DNA from: Gammaproteobacteria bacterium
GTDB lineage: Bacteria; Pseudomonadota; Gammaproteobacteria; Pseudomonadales; Azotimanducaceae
Assembly (NCBI GenBank): GCA_002725995.1
Contig: PBRQ01000013.1
Location: 143,197-179,947 of the forward strand
DNA length: 36,751 bases
Direction: 5' to 3'
In this document: piece after piece, positions 24,764-35,171 of the stretch
How positions within the stretch are numbered: position 1 is the first letter of the stretch
Layout: every line of letters begins with the position of its first letter
The notes under the pieces: model-generated
What the model was told of the DNA's origin: nothing
What the model saw: the letters and a program-made list of their open reading frames with translations, nothing else
Database searches by the model: none
Program-made: the position numbers and the translations under genes

Positions 24764-25206
24764 GAATCAACCGCCAGTTCTTCGATACCACGGTTAGCCA
24801 GGCCATCCACCAGTTCATTCTCGCGATGACCACTGTGTCCTTTTACCCAATGCCACTGGATGTCAAAGTTCGACGTCAGTTCATCAAGCATCTGCCACAG
24901 GTCCTGGTTCTTAACGGGCTTTTTACTCGCGGTTTTCCACCCCCGTTTTTTCCAGTTATGAATCCAGTTGGTTATCCCCTGGCGCACATACTCAGAATCA
25001 GTGGTCAGCTCAACCCTGCATTTCGTCTTGAGCGCCTCAAGACTCCTAATAGCCGCGAGCAATTCCATCCGGTTGTTAGTGGTCAGCGCTTCGCCGCCCC
25101 AGAGTTCCTTTTCATGGTCGTTAAAGCGAAGCAGCACACCCCATCCACCGGGACCGGGATTTCCTCGACATGCGCCATCGGTAAATATTTCTACAAGGGG
25201 TTCCAA
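24760..25206 (-). CDS. rnhA: Ribonuclease HI
   Basis: A 148-residue type I RNase H that degrades RNA in RNA-DNA hybrids. All four carboxylates and the catalytic His are in the E. coli positions: Asp10 in [11 protein letters not shown], Glu48 in NNRMELLA, Asp70 in LTTDSEY, His124 in VKGHSGH and Asp134 in ELVDGLAN. The basic protrusion [17 protein letters not shown] (84-100) is present. Start is TTG, one base after the stop of the methyltransferase, with AGGA six bases ahead. It is followed by the four-base overlap with dnaQ. Confidence 0.97.
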   Translation of the reverse strand: MEPLVEIFTDGACRGNPGPGGWGVLLRFNDHEKELWGGEALTTNNRMELLAAIRSLEALKTKCRVELTTDSEYVRQGITNWIHNWKKRGWKTASKKPVKNQDLWQMLDELTSNFDIQWHWVKGHSGHRENELVDGLANRGIEELAVDS

Positions 25207-25207
25207 A

Positions 25208-26002
25208 TTAGTCCTGCGGTGTTCCCTTCAGATCTTTGGTTGAAAGCAGATCTTTGCCTGAAAGTAAGTCCCGATTGACCGTGCGACGAACAACGCTCAA
25301 CTGCCCAAAGGCCTGGCGTGACTTCCACACTGGGCGAATGGGCGTCATGGAGCCAACTTGCTTGCTGGCCACTATCACATATACGGCGCCGACGGGGAAG
25401 CTGGCATTTCTGCTGAGGCCCTTGGAAAAATCCGGTTTACTTTGATCACTGTGGGCCCGCGGTAGGCCATAGGTACAGAACCGGGCACGATCAATCTTGA
25501 AGTTGAGAAGGTTCATCCAATCCATCAGGCGTCCCGGGCGTATGAACTGCCCATTCCAGGGGGGTAACTTTCGCCAGGATGCCATCATTTTCCACATGCC
25601 CCATAAACTAAAGGGGTTGAAACCTACAATGATCAGGTACCCGGATGGCAACACGACCCGGGTTAATTCCCGGAGCACCTCCTGGGGCGAGTCAACAAAA
25701 TCCAGAAGGTGGTGGACGAGAACCACATCGGTACCATCATTCTCGAGGGGAAGTTCCGTGGGCTGGGCATAAAACGGACTCTGATCATGTTGTGTCAGAC
25801 CGAGGGTAACCTTGTTCTGGATCGGGCTTGCCGAAAACAGCTCCTGTTCCTGTACGCTAACCTGCAGGAGGTGATAGCCAAACAGGCCTGCCAGCAGTTG
25901 CTCCAGGATCGCCGACTCCGTTTCCAGCAATTCAGCGCCCAGGGGTGTTGCATACCAGTCCCTTATTTGCTGCAGGCTATTGCCCAATACCTCGTCTTTC
26001 AA
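25208..26002 (-). CDS. SAM-dependent methyltransferase-like protein (YafS type)
   Basis: A 264-residue protein of the group found beside rnhA/dnaQ in many gammaproteobacteria. N-terminal [19 protein letters not shown] is diagnostic. The core keeps [22 protein letters not shown] and [20 protein letters not shown], but motif I ([12 protein letters not shown]) lacks the Gly-rich turn, so catalysis is not assured. I chose the TTG at 26002: it has GAG eight bases ahead and lies about 30 bases from a near-consensus promoter (26034-26062), whereas an ATG at 26062 would start inside that promoter. No function is established. It is the first gene of the run to nudC. Confidence 0.82.
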   Translation of the reverse strand: MKDEVLGNSLQQIRDWYATPLGAELLETESAILEQLLAGLFGYHLLQVSVQEQELFSASPIQNKVTLGLTQHDQSPFYAQPTELPLENDGTDVVLVHHLLDFVDSPQEVLRELTRVVLPSGYLIIVGFNPFSLWGMWKMMASWRKLPPWNGQFIRPGRLMDWMNLLNFKIDRARFCTYGLPRAHSDQSKPDFSKGLSRNASFPVGAVYVIVASKQVGSMTPIRPVWKSRQAFGQLSVVRRTVNRDLLSGKDLLSTKDLKGTPQD

Positions 26003-26033
26003 GATTAAACTCGAGTTAAGTGATCTCAACAGT

Positions 26034-26062
26034 ATTATAGGGGGAATTTCGGTTATCGTCAT
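26034..26062 (-). promoter_or_regulatory. Sigma-70-type promoter for methyltransferase-rnhA-dnaQ-nudC
   Basis: On the minus strand, ATGACG (26062-26057) and TATAAT (26039-26034) are separated by exactly 17 bases. The -10 is perfect; the -35 matches four of six. Expected transcription start is near 26026, about 24 bases before the TTG start codon. Confidence 0.65.
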
Positions 26063-26123
26063 GGCTACTCTGGACAATTGTTCTACTATGCCGGTGACTA
26101 GCCGTACATCCGCAAAATCGGGT

Positions 26124-26129
26124 TATAAT
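26124..26129 (+). promoter_or_regulatory. Candidate -10 element for mltD
   Basis: A perfect TATAAT lies 32 bases before the mltD ATG. No good -35 is seen at 16-18 bases upstream, so it may need an activator or be fortuitous. It is back-to-back with the leftward promoter. Confidence 0.4.
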
Positions 26130-26161
26130 GCGCGACGAATATAAAGTGTCAACCGCTCGCT

Positions 26162-27853
26162 ATGCCCTCACCCAAGAGAAACCAACTGACGGTAGTACTG
26201 TCGTTACTCCTGTCTGGCTGCACCTCCCAGATCACGCCCGCCCGCGACGCCGATGTGCCCGCCGGGCCAGCTCTTGAGAATACAGTTCTTGAGAGTACAC
26301 AGCTTGAGGACACAGCGGAAAACACAGACACCCAGTTCACCAGCACCCTGTCTGCAGAGGATCAGGTCGAAGCTCCCTCAGGCAACCAAGAGGATGACAC
26401 CACTCCACCAGTATCGGTTGGCCTATGGCAGAGGGTTCGTAACGGTTTTCAACTCGACCATGAAACTGACCGCAGGCGGGTCAAGTGGGAAATCGAGTAT
26501 TTCAGCAAGCACCCTGAGTATCTTGATCGTGTGGTGAATAGAGCGCACCGCCACCTCTTTTATATAGTGGAAGCACTGGAAGCGCATGATATGCCCCTTG
26601 AAATAGCGCTACTTCCAGTTATCGAGAGCGCCTTCGATCCCTTCGCCTATTCTCACGGTCGGGCCTCCGGCCTGTGGCAGTTCATCCCCTCCACCGCCAG
26701 AACGTATGGATTGCGAATTGACTGGTGGTATGACGGACGCAGGGATGTCCCGGACTCGACCCAGGCCGCAATCAACTATCTGCAAAAACTGCACAAGCTA
26801 ATGGGTAAGGACTGGCTCCTTGCACTTGCCGCCTACAACGCCGGAGAGGGCAACCTCGGGACCGCGATCAGGCGCAACAAGCGGGAAGGAAAAGCAACTG
26901 ACTACTGGTCTCTCAAGGTTCCCAGGGAGACCCGATCCTACATCCCACGCCTGCTTGCCATCAGTGAGATTATCGCGCACCCTGAGACCTATGGGATAGA
27001 ACTCAAGGACATTGAGAACAGGGCCTACTGGACTAAGGTCAACATTGACTCACAGCTCGATCTAGCACGGGCAGCGGAGCTGGCAGGTATTTCAAGTAAA
27101 GAGCTCTATCACCTCAACCCTGGATTCAACCAGTGGTCTACGCATCCCGATGGACCTCACCACCTGCTGGTACCAGTTGAAAGAGTCGAGGCGTTTTCAC
27201 TCGCCCTGGCCGAGCTACCTGCGACCCAGAGGCTTGCCTGGAAGCGCCACAAGATCCGCGCCGGCGAAACCCTCGGCACGATCGCTACCGGCTACAGAAC
27301 GACCGTCAGTGCCATCAGGGCAACCAATAACATCAAGGGCAGTATAATCAGGGCGGGAGATTCATTGACCATACCCATCGCTTCTAAGGCTGCTTCTTAC
27401 CCCATGACTTCCCAGGCAAGGCTGGAGACCGACCAAAAGTACTATGAGAGCAAGTACGGCAAGAAGCCGATCCAGTACAGGGTAAAAAGCGGGGATAGCT
27501 TCTGGGACATATCGCGCCGGTTTAATGTTGGCATGAGAGAACTGGCGAAGTGGAACGGCATGGGCACCACATCTGTTCTCTATCCAGGGATGGAACTAGC
27601 TATATTCAATACCAGTATTTCCTCTGCCCCCTCTCTTTCCTTCGTGCCTGGCGCCAGTTTGGAGCCGCGCCAGGACGTGATCAGAAAGGTGAACTACCGG
27701 GTTCGCCGGGGTGAATCATTGTCACTCATCGCCGATAAATTTAATTTGTCGGTGAACAAGATCAAGGGATGGAATGAATCCCTGAACGGTCGAAAATACC
27801 TTCAGCCAGGGGACAAAATCACCCTGTTCGTTGATGTGACGGTGACGGAGTAG
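26162..27853 (+). CDS. mltD: Membrane-bound lytic murein transglycosylase D
   Basis: A 563-residue lipoprotein that cuts peptidoglycan strands in the periplasm. The signal peptide ends in the lipobox LLSGC (Cys20), then a Glu/Thr-rich linker to about residue 80. The lytic transglycosylase domain contains the catalytic Glu in LLPVIESAFDPFAYS and GLWQFIPSTARTYGL, ALAAYNAGEGN following. Three LysM modules come after: about 362-405 (IRAGETLGTI), 437-482 (VKSGDSFWDI) and 510-557 (VRRGESLSLI). Length exceeds E. coli MltD (452, two LysM). It is divergent from the methyltransferase and converges with ppiD. The neighbour gloB, usual between these genes in relatives, is absent. Confidence 0.96.
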   Translation: MPSPKRNQLTVVLSLLLSGCTSQITPARDADVPAGPALENTVLESTQLEDTAENTDTQFTSTLSAEDQVEAPSGNQEDDTTPPVSVGLWQRVRNGFQLDHETDRRRVKWEIEYFSKHPEYLDRVVNRAHRHLFYIVEALEAHDMPLEIALLPVIESAFDPFAYSHGRASGLWQFIPSTARTYGLRIDWWYDGRRDVPDSTQAAINYLQKLHKLMGKDWLLALAAYNAGEGNLGTAIRRNKREGKATDYWSLKVPRETRSYIPRLLAISEIIAHPETYGIELKDIENRAYWTKVNIDSQLDLARAAELAGISSKELYHLNPGFNQWSTHPDGPHHLLVPVERVEAFSLALAELPATQRLAWKRHKIRAGETLGTIATGYRTTVSAIRATNNIKGSIIRAGDSLTIPIASKAASYPMTSQARLETDQKYYESKYGKKPIQYRVKSGDSFWDISRRFNVGMRELAKWNGMGTTSVLYPGMELAIFNTSISSAPSLSFVPGASLEPRQDVIRKVNYRVRRGESLSLIADKFNLSVNKIKGWNESLNGRKYLQPGDKITLFVDVTVTE

Positions 27854-27875
27854 CAGGCCCTTGGTTTGGGCCAGA

Positions 27876-29762
27876 TCAGTTTACGCGACTGATGTCTGCA
27901 GATTGGTTCTGGCTGTCCTGGAAGTCCTGATAGTCCAGCGTACCCTGCCTATCACCAAGGATTCGAGCCAGGCTGGCCTGCTCAACGTCTCCAGTTTCAT
28001 CATCGCTCTTGTTCCTGACATTGGTAACACTGATGGCGGCAGCATCTCCATCCGCCAGTAAGGCATAGCCCACAGACTTTTTTCCTGGTTGCGGCTTAGG
28101 CAGTGAAAAAGCACCACGATTGATGTCCACATCCATTCCAGGATGATTTCGGCGAGCCTCACCGGTAACCTCCCACTTCAGTCCATACTGATCAGCAACA
28201 TAGCGTGTAATTGAACCACCCTCGAGCATGCTGACCATCTCCTTCACCTGGCTTTCTGCTAGTTTGGTCGCCTTCTCCCGAAGCAGGAGATCACGAATGG
28301 TCACGCTAACCGTGTCTACCGGCTTCACTTCACTTGCCCTATGCTCCTTGATTCGCACCACAACATGTTTGTTGGAGTTGATTTCAATGACACCGCTGTT
28401 ATTGCCGTCGAGGAGCACATCGGCGCTGAACGCCGCTTCCATAACGCCCGGTGTAGCGGCTATACCGTTGCCAGCTTTCCTGCTGACATGTCCCGTGGTT
28501 TTGATTTCCAGGTCCAGGTCAGCCGCAGGATCTGCCAGATCCTGGGATTCAAAGGCAAGCTCATCAAGCCTGGCGGACTTAGTCACGAAAATATCTGCTG
28601 CCAGTGACTCCCTGAAATCTTCTTCTATCCTGGGTCTGATCTCATCCAGGGTCGGTACTTTTTCTTCTTCCAGGTCAAGCAGTTTGATGATGTGGTAACC
28701 AAATTCCGTCAGAACGGGTTTTGATACCTGACTAATGGACAGGTTATTGAGCGCTGCTTCGAATTCCTCAACATAGGTTCCTGCTTCACCAAAACCAAGT
28801 TCACCACCTTGTTCGGCACTGCCCTGGTCCGTTGAGAATTCTTTGGCGAGGGTCGCAAAATCTTCACCATCGACAATGCGAGCATAAATTGCATCGACAC
28901 TTTCCTTGGCCGCGGATTCGGAAACTTCATCGGAAACCTCGATCAGAATGTGGGCAGCCTTGCGCCGTTCATTCTCCGTATAGATATCGCGGGTATCATC
29001 GTAAAAAGCAACCAGCTCGGACTCTTCGAACTCAACATCCGGCAACAGATCCTTCAGCTTTAGTTCGAGGTACTCAATATCAACCGTCTCTTCACTGAAA
29101 TACTCACCAGTATTGGCGTCATAGTAGGCCTGCACTTCGTTTTCGTCGACGACCACCTTATCGAACAGCTGGTCAACATCTGCCCTGAGGTAGGCTATAT
29201 CTCTGGTCTGCTGGGCGAGACTCCCTGCTCGCTGCACTGACTCCTTCGTCATGAAAGCAGAACCGCGAATAGCTGAATTTATCTGCCCAAACTCCTTGTC
29301 CAGGCGGATTTCCTCGCGATAGGAGGTCGGCGTGTAGCCGACGCTGCTAATGACACGCTGAAACTGCTGCGGATCGAACACACCTTCTGTCTGAAAAATT
29401 TCCGTCGTCACTATCTCAGCGTCTAGGGCTGAATCGCTAAACTCCAGGTCAAGTGCAACCGTTTGCTGGCTGAGCAGTTCCCTGTTGATCAGTGTTCTTA
29501 AGACATCACCACGCAGAGCATCTTCATCGATATCTCCCGGAGCAACATCCTGGGCTAGCATGATCCTGCGGTTTCTCTCAACAGCGATTTCCATTTCCTG
29601 TTGACTGATGTCTGCCCCATTTACAGTTGCAACCTTGGCCACGGGCGCCAGAAAAGTCGTAATGGAACCAAAGCCAAAGAGCGCGAATACGACGATGATC
29701 AAGCCGACTATAATTTTGGCGACGATACCATCCGATTGATCACGCATTCGCTGAATTGCCAT
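27876..29762 (-). CDS. ppiD: Periplasmic chaperone/isomerase PpiD
   Basis: A 628-residue inner-membrane anchored folding factor at the Sec exit. A single membrane helix (about 16-36, IIVGLIIVVFALFGFGSI) is followed by a SurA-like N-domain, in which NGADISQQEMEIAVERNRR and NRELLSQQTVALDLEFSD match the family. A parvulin domain (KAAHILIEVSDE..., about 265-365) holds GGELGFGEAGTYVEEFE and FGYHIIKLLD. A C-terminal SurA-like region completes it. AGGA lies six bases before the ATG. It follows hupB with a 230-base gap containing the hupB terminator, so it is probably transcribed on its own. Confidence 0.96.
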   Translation of the reverse strand: MAIQRMRDQSDGIVAKIIVGLIIVVFALFGFGSITTFLAPVAKVATVNGADISQQEMEIAVERNRRIMLAQDVAPGDIDEDALRGDVLRTLINRELLSQQTVALDLEFSDSALDAEIVTTEIFQTEGVFDPQQFQRVISSVGYTPTSYREEIRLDKEFGQINSAIRGSAFMTKESVQRAGSLAQQTRDIAYLRADVDQLFDKVVVDENEVQAYYDANTGEYFSEETVDIEYLELKLKDLLPDVEFEESELVAFYDDTRDIYTENERRKAAHILIEVSDEVSESAAKESVDAIYARIVDGEDFATLAKEFSTDQGSAEQGGELGFGEAGTYVEEFEAALNNLSISQVSKPVLTEFGYHIIKLLDLEEEKVPTLDEIRPRIEEDFRESLAADIFVTKSARLDELAFESQDLADPAADLDLEIKTTGHVSRKAGNGIAATPGVMEAAFSADVLLDGNNSGVIEINSNKHVVVRIKEHRASEVKPVDTVSVTIRDLLLREKATKLAESQVKEMVSMLEGGSITRYVADQYGLKWEVTGEARRNHPGMDVDINRGAFSLPKPQPGKKSVGYALLADGDAAAISVTNVRNKSDDETGDVEQASLARILGDRQGTLDYQDFQDSQNQSADISRVN

Positions 29763-29922
29763 CTCATTCCTCGTGAGTTTGTACCGCTACCGCAGAGCCG
29801 CTATGTTGTACGCCCGCAGCTTTGTCTAGCTGGTTAAAAGCCTTGAAAAGCTAGTAAATTGATTCTGATCCTTTCTCTGTAACAACCGATCTGTAGTAAA
29901 CAGTCAGTAAGTAACAAACAAA

Positions 29923-29949
29923 AAATGGCGCATCAAAAATGCGCCATTT
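29923..29949 (-). terminator. Rho-independent terminator of hupB
   Basis: An 11-bp perfect stem (AAATGGCGCAT, 29923-29933, with 29939-29949) and five-base loop lie 43 bases past the hupB stop. Read on the minus strand, the stem ends in a run of six Ts. Confidence 0.88.
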
Positions 29950-29992
29950 AGAAAGCGTTCTTAAGCAACGCTTATGTAATCGGAAAAGCCCG

Positions 29993-30268
29993 TTAGCCGT
30001 TAACAGCATCCTTTAAAGCTTTGCCCGCCTTAAATGCCGGTACCTTTGCAGCAGAAATCTGAATCTCTTCACCCGTTTGAGGGTTACGACCGGTTCTTGC
30101 AGCACGGTCCCGGACTGAAAAAGTCCCAAAACCTACTAGTACTACAGATTCCCCACCTTTTAGTGAGCCAGTCACCGAAGCAATCATGGAATCCAGCGCT
30201 CGCCCCGCTGCTGCCTTGGTAATATCAGCAGATGCGGCAATGTTCTCAATCAGTTCTTGTTTATTCAC
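29993..30268 (-). CDS. hupB: Histone-like DNA-binding protein HU-beta
   Basis: A 91-residue HU protein, bending and compacting DNA as a dimer. It has the N-terminal dimerisation helices ([20 protein letters not shown]), [22 protein letters not shown] with the beta-arm RNPQTG signature, and the C-terminal helix. IHF-type arm features are absent and the gene sits after lon, as hupB does in other gammaproteobacteria. Start is GTG with GGGG six bases ahead. A strong promoter is upstream and a strong terminator downstream, so it is a single-gene transcript. Confidence 0.97.
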   Translation of the reverse strand: MNKQELIENIAASADITKAAAGRALDSMIASVTGSLKGGESVVLVGFGTFSVRDRAARTGRNPQTGEEIQISAAKVPAFKAGKALKDAVNG

Positions 30269-30341
30269 TCAATACCCCTTTTTAGTGGTCGTTGGTTAAT
30301 TTTTTGCACTTCCCTTTGCGGTACCCCTTGCCTATTTGAAC

Positions 30342-30370
30342 TTTATACCAACTGAGTAAAATCCGGTCAA
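30342..30370 (-). promoter_or_regulatory. Sigma-70 promoter of hupB
   Basis: On the minus strand, TTGACC (30370-30365) and TATAAA (30347-30342) are separated by 17 bases; each hexamer matches five of six. It begins 10 bases after the lon stop, with about 65 bases of leader before the hupB GTG. Confidence 0.75.
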
Positions 30371-30380
30371 GGTAAATGTC

Positions 30381-32786
30381 CTAATGAGCGCTAATTCTGT
30401 GGTCTTCGTCTGATTCCGCAGTCTTATCTTCCTCGTTCACCGTTTCTGGCTCCAGGGGTTCAGGCACTCTCTGCAATGCAATCTCCAGAACTTCATCAAT
30501 CCATTTCACTGGTTTGATGTCAATCTCACCCTTGATATTGTCCGGTATCTCCTTCAAATCCCGCTGATTCTCATCAGGAATCAGGACTTCCTTAATCCCG
30601 CCACGATGAGCCGCAAGCAGTTTTTCCTTCAGTCCACCAATCGGAAGTACCTGGCCGCGAAGGGTAATTTCCCCGGTCATGGCGACCGCCGACCGCGCCG
30701 GTATCCCCGTCAGTACGGATACCATGGCCGTACACAGGGCTATCCCGGCACTGGGCCCGTCTTTGGGCGTAGCACCTTCCGGCATGTGAATATGCAAATC
30801 ATATTTCTCGTGAAAATCGGCGCTGATACCAAGGACCTCAGATCTGCTCCTAACAACGGTCAGGGCTGCCTGAATGGACTCCTGCATGACATCTCCGAGG
30901 GAGCCTGTCCTGGTGTGTGTCCCCTTCCCTTTAACGGCAGCCGCTTCAATGGTAAGCAGTTCTCCGCCAACGCTGGTCACCGCAAGACCCGTCACCTGAC
31001 CCACCTGATCCTCTTCCTCTGCACGTCCAAAACTGAACTTGCGGACGCCTGAATATTCCTCCAGTTGCTCTCCCTCTACGACCAGGGTGCCTTCGGCATC
31101 CTCATCACTCAAGGCACATTCCTTGACGACCTTTCGACAGATCTTGGCAATCTCCCGCTCCAGCCCCCTGACGCCCGCTTCCCGACTGTAGTAGCGTATG
31201 AGATCCGTCACCGCTGCTTCAGTAATATCCAGTTCACCTTTCTTCAGTCCGTTGTTCTTGATCTGCTTGGGAATCAGGTAGCGGTGAGCGATATTGACCT
31301 TTTCGTCCTCCGTGTACCCTGGGATTCGGATGATCTCCATTCTGTCCATCAGGGGTGCAGGAATATTCATTGAGTTGGAGGTACAGATAAACATAACCTC
31401 GGATAGATCGTAGTCCACCTCCATGTAATGATCGTTGAAGGTATTGTTCTGTTCCGGGTCCAGGACTTCCAGGAGCGCGGAAGCCGGGTCACCTCGATGG
31501 TCCTGTCCCATCTTGTCAATTTCATCGAGCAGGAATAAGGGATTCCTGACACCGCTCTTGGACAGTTTCTGGATGATTTTTCCAGGCATTGAACCGATGT
31601 AGGTTCGCCGGTGACCTCGAATCTCGGCCTCATCCCGGACACCGCCGAGTGCCATTCGCACAAATTTACGATTAGTCGCCCGGGCGATGGACTCGCCAAG
31701 GGATGTCTTACCGACTCCGGGGGGGCCAACCAGGCACAGCACAGGCCCCTTTATCTTCCTGACCCGCTTCTGCACTGCCAGGTACTCCAGGATGCGTTCC
31801 TTGACCTCTTCGAGGCCATAGTGATCGGCTTCGAGCACATCTTCCGCCGCCGCAATATCGGTTCGTACCCTGGAGCGCTTTTTCCAGGGCGTATTCAACA
31901 TCCAGTCTATGTAACTCCTGACAACCGTTGCCTCGGCGGACATGGGCGACATCATCTTCAGCTTGCTGATTTCTGCCGATGTCTTGTCCTTGGCCTCCTT
32001 GGGCATGCCGGACTCCTGCAGCCGCTTCTGGATGTCTTCCATCTCATTGGGCACATCATCCAGGTCACCGAGTTCTTTTTGAATCGCCTTCATCTGCTCG
32101 TTCAGGTAGTACTCTCGCTGGCTTTTCTCCATCTGCTTCTTCACCCGGCCGCGGATCCGTTTCTCAACGCCGAAGAGATCTATCTCAGCCTCCAGTATCT
32201 TGAGCATATGGTTGGCCCGCGCTGTCAGAGCGACCATTTCCAGGATCTGCTGTTTCTCATCCAACTGTAGGTTCAACTGGGCGGCAATGGTATCCACCAG
32301 CCGACTGGGTTCATCGACATTTGACAGGGACGTCATGACTTCAGGCGGTACTTTTTTACTCAGTTGGACATATTGATCAAATACGGACATCAGGGAATGC
32401 ACCAGGGCTTCAGACTCACTGGTACCCAGTTCATCCTCCTCAACAAGGTTGACATCACCTGCGAAAAAGCTGTCTGTATCACGTATTTCGGTTATTTCTG
32501 CGCGGTGCCCGCCCTCTACCAGGATTTTCACTGTTTTGTCCGGGAGGCGAATCAGTTGCAATATGGTTGCGATTGTCCCAAAACGGAACAGGTCGCCTAT
32601 GCCGGGTTCTTCATTCTCCGGGTCCCTTTTAGCGACCAGCAGTACCTGCTTCGACTTGTCCTGCTGTTGCGCATACTCAAGTGCACGGATTGATTTTTCG
32701 GTGCCGATAAAAAGGGGCTGGACCCCGTGTGGGTACACCACCATGTCTCGCAAGGTAACTATCGGCACATCTTTCAACGATGTCAT
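30381..32786 (-). CDS. lon: ATP-dependent protease Lon
   Basis: An 801-residue Lon (E. coli 784), degrading misfolded and regulatory proteins in the cytosol. Order: LonN substrate domain from residue 1 ([15 protein letters not shown]), coiled coil, AAA+ module with Walker [12 protein letters not shown] and Walker [11 protein letters not shown], then the protease domain. The catalytic Ser679 is in [10 protein letters not shown] and Lys722 in [14 protein letters not shown], identical in position to E. coli. The extra length is a polar, acidic tail of about 25 residues. I chose the ATG at 32786 with AGGAG five bases ahead; a GTG at 32801 is upstream but overlaps that site. Separated from clpX by a terminator. 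No clear heat-shock promoter was found. Confidence 0.98.
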   Translation of the reverse strand: MTSLKDVPIVTLRDMVVYPHGVQPLFIGTEKSIRALEYAQQQDKSKQVLLVAKRDPENEEPGIGDLFRFGTIATILQLIRLPDKTVKILVEGGHRAEITEIRDTDSFFAGDVNLVEEDELGTSESEALVHSLMSVFDQYVQLSKKVPPEVMTSLSNVDEPSRLVDTIAAQLNLQLDEKQQILEMVALTARANHMLKILEAEIDLFGVEKRIRGRVKKQMEKSQREYYLNEQMKAIQKELGDLDDVPNEMEDIQKRLQESGMPKEAKDKTSAEISKLKMMSPMSAEATVVRSYIDWMLNTPWKKRSRVRTDIAAAEDVLEADHYGLEEVKERILEYLAVQKRVRKIKGPVLCLVGPPGVGKTSLGESIARATNRKFVRMALGGVRDEAEIRGHRRTYIGSMPGKIIQKLSKSGVRNPLFLLDEIDKMGQDHRGDPASALLEVLDPEQNNTFNDHYMEVDYDLSEVMFICTSNSMNIPAPLMDRMEIIRIPGYTEDEKVNIAHRYLIPKQIKNNGLKKGELDITEAAVTDLIRYYSREAGVRGLEREIAKICRKVVKECALSDEDAEGTLVVEGEQLEEYSGVRKFSFGRAEEEDQVGQVTGLAVTSVGGELLTIEAAAVKGKGTHTRTGSLGDVMQESIQAALTVVRSRSEVLGISADFHEKYDLHIHMPEGATPKDGPSAGIALCTAMVSVLTGIPARSAVAMTGEITLRGQVLPIGGLKEKLLAAHRGGIKEVLIPDENQRDLKEIPDNIKGEIDIKPVKWIDEVLEIALQRVPEPLEPETVNEEDKTAESDEDHRISAH

Positions 32787-32867
32787 ACGGGCTCCTGGCA
32801 CTCAGTCGAAGTCTATGTTCCAGTGAATGCCAGCTGGATCAAGTGATTTAGGGTGGTTTTCAATCAA

Positions 32868-32890
32868 AAAGGAGCCAAAAGGCTCCCTTT
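32868..32890 (-). terminator. Rho-independent terminator between clpX and lon
   Basis: GGAGCC (32871-32876) and GGCTCC (32881-32886) form a stem with an AAAA/TTTT loop, extended by AAA/TTT after a bulge. On the minus strand it is followed by five Ts, 43 bases past the clpX stop. Confidence 0.8.
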
Positions 32891-32933
32891 TATCGTTTTA
32901 TCGTTATATTTGCGCGAGTCGCAGCGTTACCGG

Positions 32934-34208
32934 CTATTCGGGCAAAACCTTCTTCTGGTCCTGGTTCTCGTAAATGAGCATGGGCTCAGAGGTACCGTTG
33001 ATCACGTTCTCATCAACCACAACCTTAGATACGTCACTTTCAGATGGAATCCGGTACATGACTTCGAGCAATACGGCTTCAAGTATGGACCTGAGTCCGC
33101 GGGCTCCGGTTTTTCGATCCATGGCTCGCTTGGCAATGCTGACCAGGGCGTCTTCCCGAAAATCAATCTCTACGTCTTCCATCTCAAACAGTTTCGCGTA
33201 CTGCTTGGTATAGGCATTCTTTGGCTCGGTCAGTATCTTAACCAGTGCATCCGCATCCAGTTCGTCCAGTGTAGCCAGAACAGGCAAGCGTCCAACGAAC
33301 TCGGGAATCAGGCCATATCGAACAAGATCTTCCGGTGCAACTTCCCGCAGAGTCTCGCCGAGATTCTGTTTAGTCGCCTCGGTTTCAATGCTGGCGCCAA
33401 AGCCAATACTGCTTTTTACAGAGCGATCGAGTATCACCTTGTCGAGTCCAGCAAATGCACCGCCGCAGATAAACAGGATATTGGTGGTGTCAACCTGCAG
33501 GAATTCCTGCTGCGGGTGCTTGCGACCTCCCTGGGGCGGAACCGATGCAATCGTACCTTCTATTAACTTCAGCAAGGCCTGCTGAACACCCTCTCCCGAA
33601 ACATCCCGGGTAATAGAAGGGTTTTCACTCTTTCTGGAGATCTTGTCAATTTCATCGATGTAGACGATACCAACCTGGGCCTTTTCAACATCATAGTCAC
33701 ATCGCTGCAACAATTTTTGAATAATGTTCTCAACGTCCTCACCAACATATCCGGCTTCGGTCAGGGTGGTGGCGTCGGCGATAGTGAAAGGTACATCTAA
33801 CAGTCTGGCTAGTGTTTCAGCCAGCAGGGTTTTACCAACACCGGTTGGTCCAATAAGCAGGATGTTGCTCTTCTGCAACTCGACGTCATCTTTCTTGCCG
33901 GAATAGTTCAGGCGCTTGTAGTGGTTATACACCGCAACGGACAGTACCTTTTTCGCCCAGCCCTGGCCGATGACGTATTCGTCGAGAATATGGTTAATTT
34001 CCTGCGGCGTCGGTAACTTTTTGTTTTCCGCCTCTTCTGTACTTTCCTGGAGCTCTTCACGAATAATATCGTTGCACAACTCCACGCACTCATCGCAGAC
34101 ATAAACTGATGGACCCGCAATTAACTTGCGGACTTCATGCTGGCTCTTGCCACAGAAATTACAGTGTAGAAGCTTGCCGTCTCCACTGCCATCATGATCA
34201 TCGGACAT
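32934..34208 (-). CDS. clpX: ClpXP protease ATPase subunit ClpX
   Basis: A 424-residue AAA+ unfoldase (E. coli 424). The N-terminal zinc-binding domain uses Cys16, Cys19, Cys38 and Cys41. Walker A is [15 protein letters not shown]; Walker B is VYIDEIDKI. The substrate-gripping RKHP loop (PPQGGRKHP) and the IGFGAS loop, which docks on ClpP, are both present, so it should work with ClpP. GAGGG lies before the ATG. It follows clpP with a 139-base gap. Usually these are co-transcribed; a separate promoter is possible (TTGGAA, 17 bases, TAAAAA on the minus strand) but weak. Confidence 0.98.
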   Translation of the reverse strand: MSDDHDGSGDGKLLHCNFCGKSQHEVRKLIAGPSVYVCDECVELCNDIIREELQESTEEAENKKLPTPQEINHILDEYVIGQGWAKKVLSVAVYNHYKRLNYSGKKDDVELQKSNILLIGPTGVGKTLLAETLARLLDVPFTIADATTLTEAGYVGEDVENIIQKLLQRCDYDVEKAQVGIVYIDEIDKISRKSENPSITRDVSGEGVQQALLKLIEGTIASVPPQGGRKHPQQEFLQVDTTNILFICGGAFAGLDKVILDRSVKSSIGFGASIETEATKQNLGETLREVAPEDLVRYGLIPEFVGRLPVLATLDELDADALVKILTEPKNAYTKQYAKLFEMEDVEIDFREDALVSIAKRAMDRKTGARGLRSILEAVLLEVMYRIPSESDVSKVVVDENVINGTSEPMLIYENQDQKKVLPE

Positions 34209-34347
34209 ACAAATCCCTCAAAATATATTAAGTGCTATCGGTGTTGATACCCGGCTTTGACGACGTAATCACGCACCCACCTAGCTCTTTTTATCATTAA
34301 TTAAAAAATATTCCAAATCAGAAGTGTAACTAGAACAAGGACCCCAA

Positions 34348-34995
34348 TTAAATTACCGCCGTCAGCTCAGTTGACCTGGGTTCCTGAACATGGTCTATCA
34401 GGCCGTAGGCCTCAGCCTCAGGGGCCGTGAGAAAGAAATCCCGCTCAGTATCCAGGGTTATTTCTTCCAGTGTTTTGCCCGTATGTTGCGCCATAATTTC
34501 ATTCATTCGCTGACGCAAATAGAGTATTTCCTTCGCCTGAATCTCAATATCCGACGCCTGCCCCTGGGAACCACCACTCGGCTGATGAATCATGACACGT
34601 GAATTTGGCAGGCAAAATCGTTTTCCCTTCGTGCCCCCGGCAAGTAGGAAAGCTCCCATGCTGGCAGCCTGGCCAATGCACATGGTGCTGACATCACAAT
34701 TGATGAACTGCATGGTGTCATAGATGGCAAGGCCTGCGGTCACGGAACCACCGGGAGAATTGATATAGAGTTGTACGTCCTTGTCGGCATTTTCTGATTC
34801 ACAGAACAGCATCTGTGCAACCACCAAGTTTGCTACATGGTCATCAATGGGGCCAACGACAAATATAATTCGTTCCTTGAGCAGACGCGAATAAATATCG
34901 TAGGACCTCTCTCCCCTAGCGGTCTGTTCAAGGACCATCGGCACTAGCCCAAGGCCTCTGGTTTCAGGAACTAGTCTATCTTCAACTCTGCTCAT
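34348..34995 (-). CDS. clpP: ATP-dependent Clp protease proteolytic subunit ClpP
   Basis: A 215-residue ClpP serine peptidase with the catalytic triad Ser112 ([11 protein letters not shown]), His137 (VMIHQPSGG) and Asp186 (TERDFFL). It forms the tetradecameric chamber served by ClpX. The N-terminal propeptide-like [21 protein letters not shown] is normal. AGAGG lies seven bases before the ATG, and a TATAAT element is upstream. It follows tig with a 176-base gap, and is the first of the clpP-clpX pair. Confidence 0.98.
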   Translation of the reverse strand: MSRVEDRLVPETRGLGLVPMVLEQTARGERSYDIYSRLLKERIIFVVGPIDDHVANLVVAQMLFCESENADKDVQLYINSPGGSVTAGLAIYDTMQFINCDVSTMCIGQAASMGAFLLAGGTKGKRFCLPNSRVMIHQPSGGSQGQASDIEIQAKEILYLRQRMNEIMAQHTGKTLEEITLDTERDFFLTAPEAEAYGLIDHVQEPRSTELTAVI

Positions 34996-35028
34996 CTCGT
35001 AGCCTCTAAATTGGTCCAGTGTAATTAA

Positions 35029-35034
35029 ATTATA
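35029..35034 (-). promoter_or_regulatory. Candidate -10 element for clpP
   Basis: A perfect TATAAT on the minus strand, 33 bases before the clpP ATG. The -35 region has no good match to TTGACA, so sigma-70 use with an activator is possible. No heat-shock sigma consensus was found. Confidence 0.45.
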
Positions 35035-35171
35035 CCTGGCAGGGTTTAAATAATGAGGATTTTGGGGAAAACTTCAATCCCTGCTTTGTGAATATTCTCT
35101 GCCAGCAGACAAACGGTACCCTGAATAGACAAAATACACGCTTTTCGATTGATTCAGCGTACCAGAAATGA

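Noticed and set aside
27856-27872. Hairpin GGCCC/GGGCC between mltD and ppiD as a terminator
   Set aside because: Only five base pairs and no T-run on either strand, although its place between convergent genes is suggestive.
31611-32270. 219-codon open frame on the plus strand inside lon
   Set aside because: It lies wholly antisense to the intact, conserved lon gene, and its protein shows no family resemblance.
32787-32867. Heat-shock sigma-32 promoter before lon
   Set aside because: A GATTGAAA segment is present, but no CCCCAT-like -10 lies at 11-16 bases; the match is too weak to report.
32853-33566. 237-codon open frame on the plus strand inside clpX
   Set aside because: Antisense to clpX, whose motifs are complete; it begins at the terminator and has no recognisable domain.
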